DNA of 6,101 nt. It comes from an uncultured Sulfurovum sp. GTDB lineage: Bacteria > Campylobacterota > Campylobacteria > Campylobacterales > Sulfurovaceae. Within the stretch, counting starts at the first letter, position 1. The number at the start of each line of letters is the position of its first letter. Made by a program: the position numbers and the translations under genes. Shown piece by piece: positions 5,321 through 6,101 of this stretch. Below the pieces are notes generated by a model that was given only the letters and a program-made list of their open reading frames with translations, was not told where the DNA came from and searched no databases. The stretch lies in NCBI GenBank assembly GCA_947311605.1, contig CAMZLC010000096.1:1-6101 (forward strand). The letters run 5' to 3'.

Positions 5321-5353
5321 TTTAACACAAAATTAACACTACAGTATTAAAAT
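5321..5353 (+). promoter_or_regulatory. Tandem-repeat operator and promoter upstream of the NosL-like gene
   Basis: TTTAACAC at 5321-5328 and ATTAACAC at 5332-5339 repeat with an 11-base period. TAAAAT (5348-5353) follows at the same distance as the -10 hexamer of the copy at 3119-3151. Predicted transcription start is near 5360, giving a leader of about 23 bases that just includes the ribosome site. The NosL-like gene thus probably has its own regulated promoter, besides any read-through from the lipoprotein gene, since no terminator is seen between them. Confidence 0.72.
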
Positions 5354-5382
5354 ATGCTATCTGAAACAAAAAGGAGAAACAG

Positions 5383-6101
5383 ATGAAAATCTTGAAAATG
5401 ATATTGGCTATGGCAGTGATCGCTGCCATAGGTGTGGGTATGGCTCAGGCAGAGGGGATGGGTATGCAGAATGGTACCGGCATGAAAAAGGGGATGAAGA
5501 TGCCCAAAAACTATCGCATGGTTCCCATGGGAAAAGCGGAGATTTTGCAAAAAGGAAAGAGTAAAATGTTCTGCACCAAGTGTGGAATGACCCTGCCGAT
5601 GTTTTATCGTACCAACCACGCAGCGACTGTGGATGCCAAAGTGAAGCAATTTTGCTCCATATATTGTTTGGTGGAGGAGATGAATGGTGGCAAAAAGGCA
5701 ACAAATGTAAAGGTAGTGGATAATACGACACTCAAATTTATAGATGCCAATAAAGCCTTTTATATCGTAGGTAGCTCCAAGCCAGCCACAATGGCAAAAA
5801 AGATCAGCAAATATGCCTTTGGCACCAAAGAGGCGGCGGAAGATTTTGCCAAGAAGTTTGGGGGGAAAGTCATGAAGTTTGACGAAGTACTTGCGCTCGC
5901 CAAGAAAGATTTTGAAAGCGACACCAAAGCCAAAAAGATGCGTCAGGCAAAAATGGCAAAAATGGGTGAGAAAGCATACAAGAAAAAGTGTAAAACCATC
6001 GATAAAAAGTTCACCAGCGTAGCCGAGGCAAAATCCTATATCAAGCAGAGTGGTGTTTGTGGGGAGATCAAAGGCAAACCGCTACAGGCAATCGGACTCT
6101 A
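5383..6101 (+). CDS. NosL-like periplasmic metal-binding protein (3' end outside window)
   Basis: There are 239 residues without a stop before the window edge. The start ATG has AAGGAG at 5371-5376, 6 bases upstream. Residues 1-23 are a Sec signal peptide ending AQA, with no lipobox, unlike the lipoprotein NosL of nitrous-oxide reductase clusters. A Met-rich stretch follows (M26, M28, M34, M38, M40, M46, M49). The NosL-like core has FCTKCGM (C64, C67, M69), M73, H79 and C91-S-I-Y-C95; the C-G-M motif is the NosL hallmark, and the spaced Cys pairs resemble TRASH-type treble-clef metal sites. NosL binds copper(I) for nitrous-oxide reductase maturation in denitrifiers; here the metal and client are inferred. 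After about 165 comes a Lys/Ala-rich helical region with C203 in AYKKKC and C226 in SGVCGEIKG, which I do not recognise as part of classical NosL. Its own operator precedes it. Confidence 0.85.
   Translation, partial: MKILKMILAMAVIAAIGVGMAQAEGMGMQNGTGMKKGMKMPKNYRMVPMGKAEILQKGKSKMFCTKCGMTLPMFYRTNHAATVDAKVKQFCSIYCLVEEMNGGKKATNVKVVDNTTLKFIDANKAFYIVGSSKPATMAKKISKYAFGTKEAAEDFAKKFGGKVMKFDEVLALAKKDFESDTKAKKMRQAKMAKMGEKAYKKKCKTIDKKFTSVAEAKSYIKQSGVCGEIKGKPLQAIGL

Noticed and set aside
5347..5731. Minus-strand frames of about 100 codons opposite the NosL-like gene
   Set aside because: They are shadows of a gene with a clear signal peptide, metal-binding motif and ribosome site on the plus strand; their His/Ser/Pro-rich composition is typical of antisense translation.
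1..6101. CRISPR arrays, tRNA or rRNA genes, prophage or transposon genes
   Set aside because: No regularly spaced repeats, no tRNA-like cloverleaf and no recombinase or phage-type coding sequence were seen on reading both strands.

Overview
The window most resembles a Campylobacterota (formerly Epsilonproteobacteria) genome of the Sulfurovum/Sulfurimonas kind. This is a judgement from protein style: compact two-component genes, a NosL-like protein, a periplasmic multi-Cys/heme lipoprotein, moderate GC and strong AAGGAG-type ribosome sites. No database search was possible, so genus is not claimed.

Layout. The left edge (2-175, +) is the C-terminal tip of a sensor histidine kinase. It is followed on the same strand by an OmpR-family response regulator (200-832), a second complete membrane histidine kinase overlapping it (from 795 or 819 to 1886) and a small secreted protein of unknown function (1911-2243). 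A TonB-like protein (3092-2250, -) converges on this group with only 6 bases between stop codons. A 302-base non-coding stretch (3093-3394) separates the TonB-like gene from a divergently transcribed 637-residue lipoprotein (3395-5308, +), which ends in a two-heme c-type cytochrome module. A NosL-like periplasmic protein (5383 to the right edge, +) follows and is cut off by the window end.

How the parts may work together. The two accessory genes on the right (lipoprotein and NosL-like) are each preceded by the same tandem repeat, TTTAACAC spaced at 11 bases. The two copies match at 21 of 22 positions, and each has a -10-like hexamer at exactly the same distance downstream (TATGAT 3146-3151; TAAAAT 5348-5353). 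An 11-base direct repeat abutting a -10 box is the classical operator geometry for OmpR/PhoB-type regulators, and such a regulator with its kinase is encoded about 2.3 kb upstream. The best reading is a local regulon: an envelope signal is sensed by the kinase, and the regulator switches on a heme-bearing lipoprotein, a NosL-like copper-type protein and possibly the TonB-like gene. The lipoprotein transcript would carry a leader of about 237 bases rich in inverted repeats, some mutually exclusive, including a small hairpin over its ribosome binding site. The signal and the function are not evident from sequence; copper or respiratory electron transfer is an inference from the NosL and cytochrome motifs.
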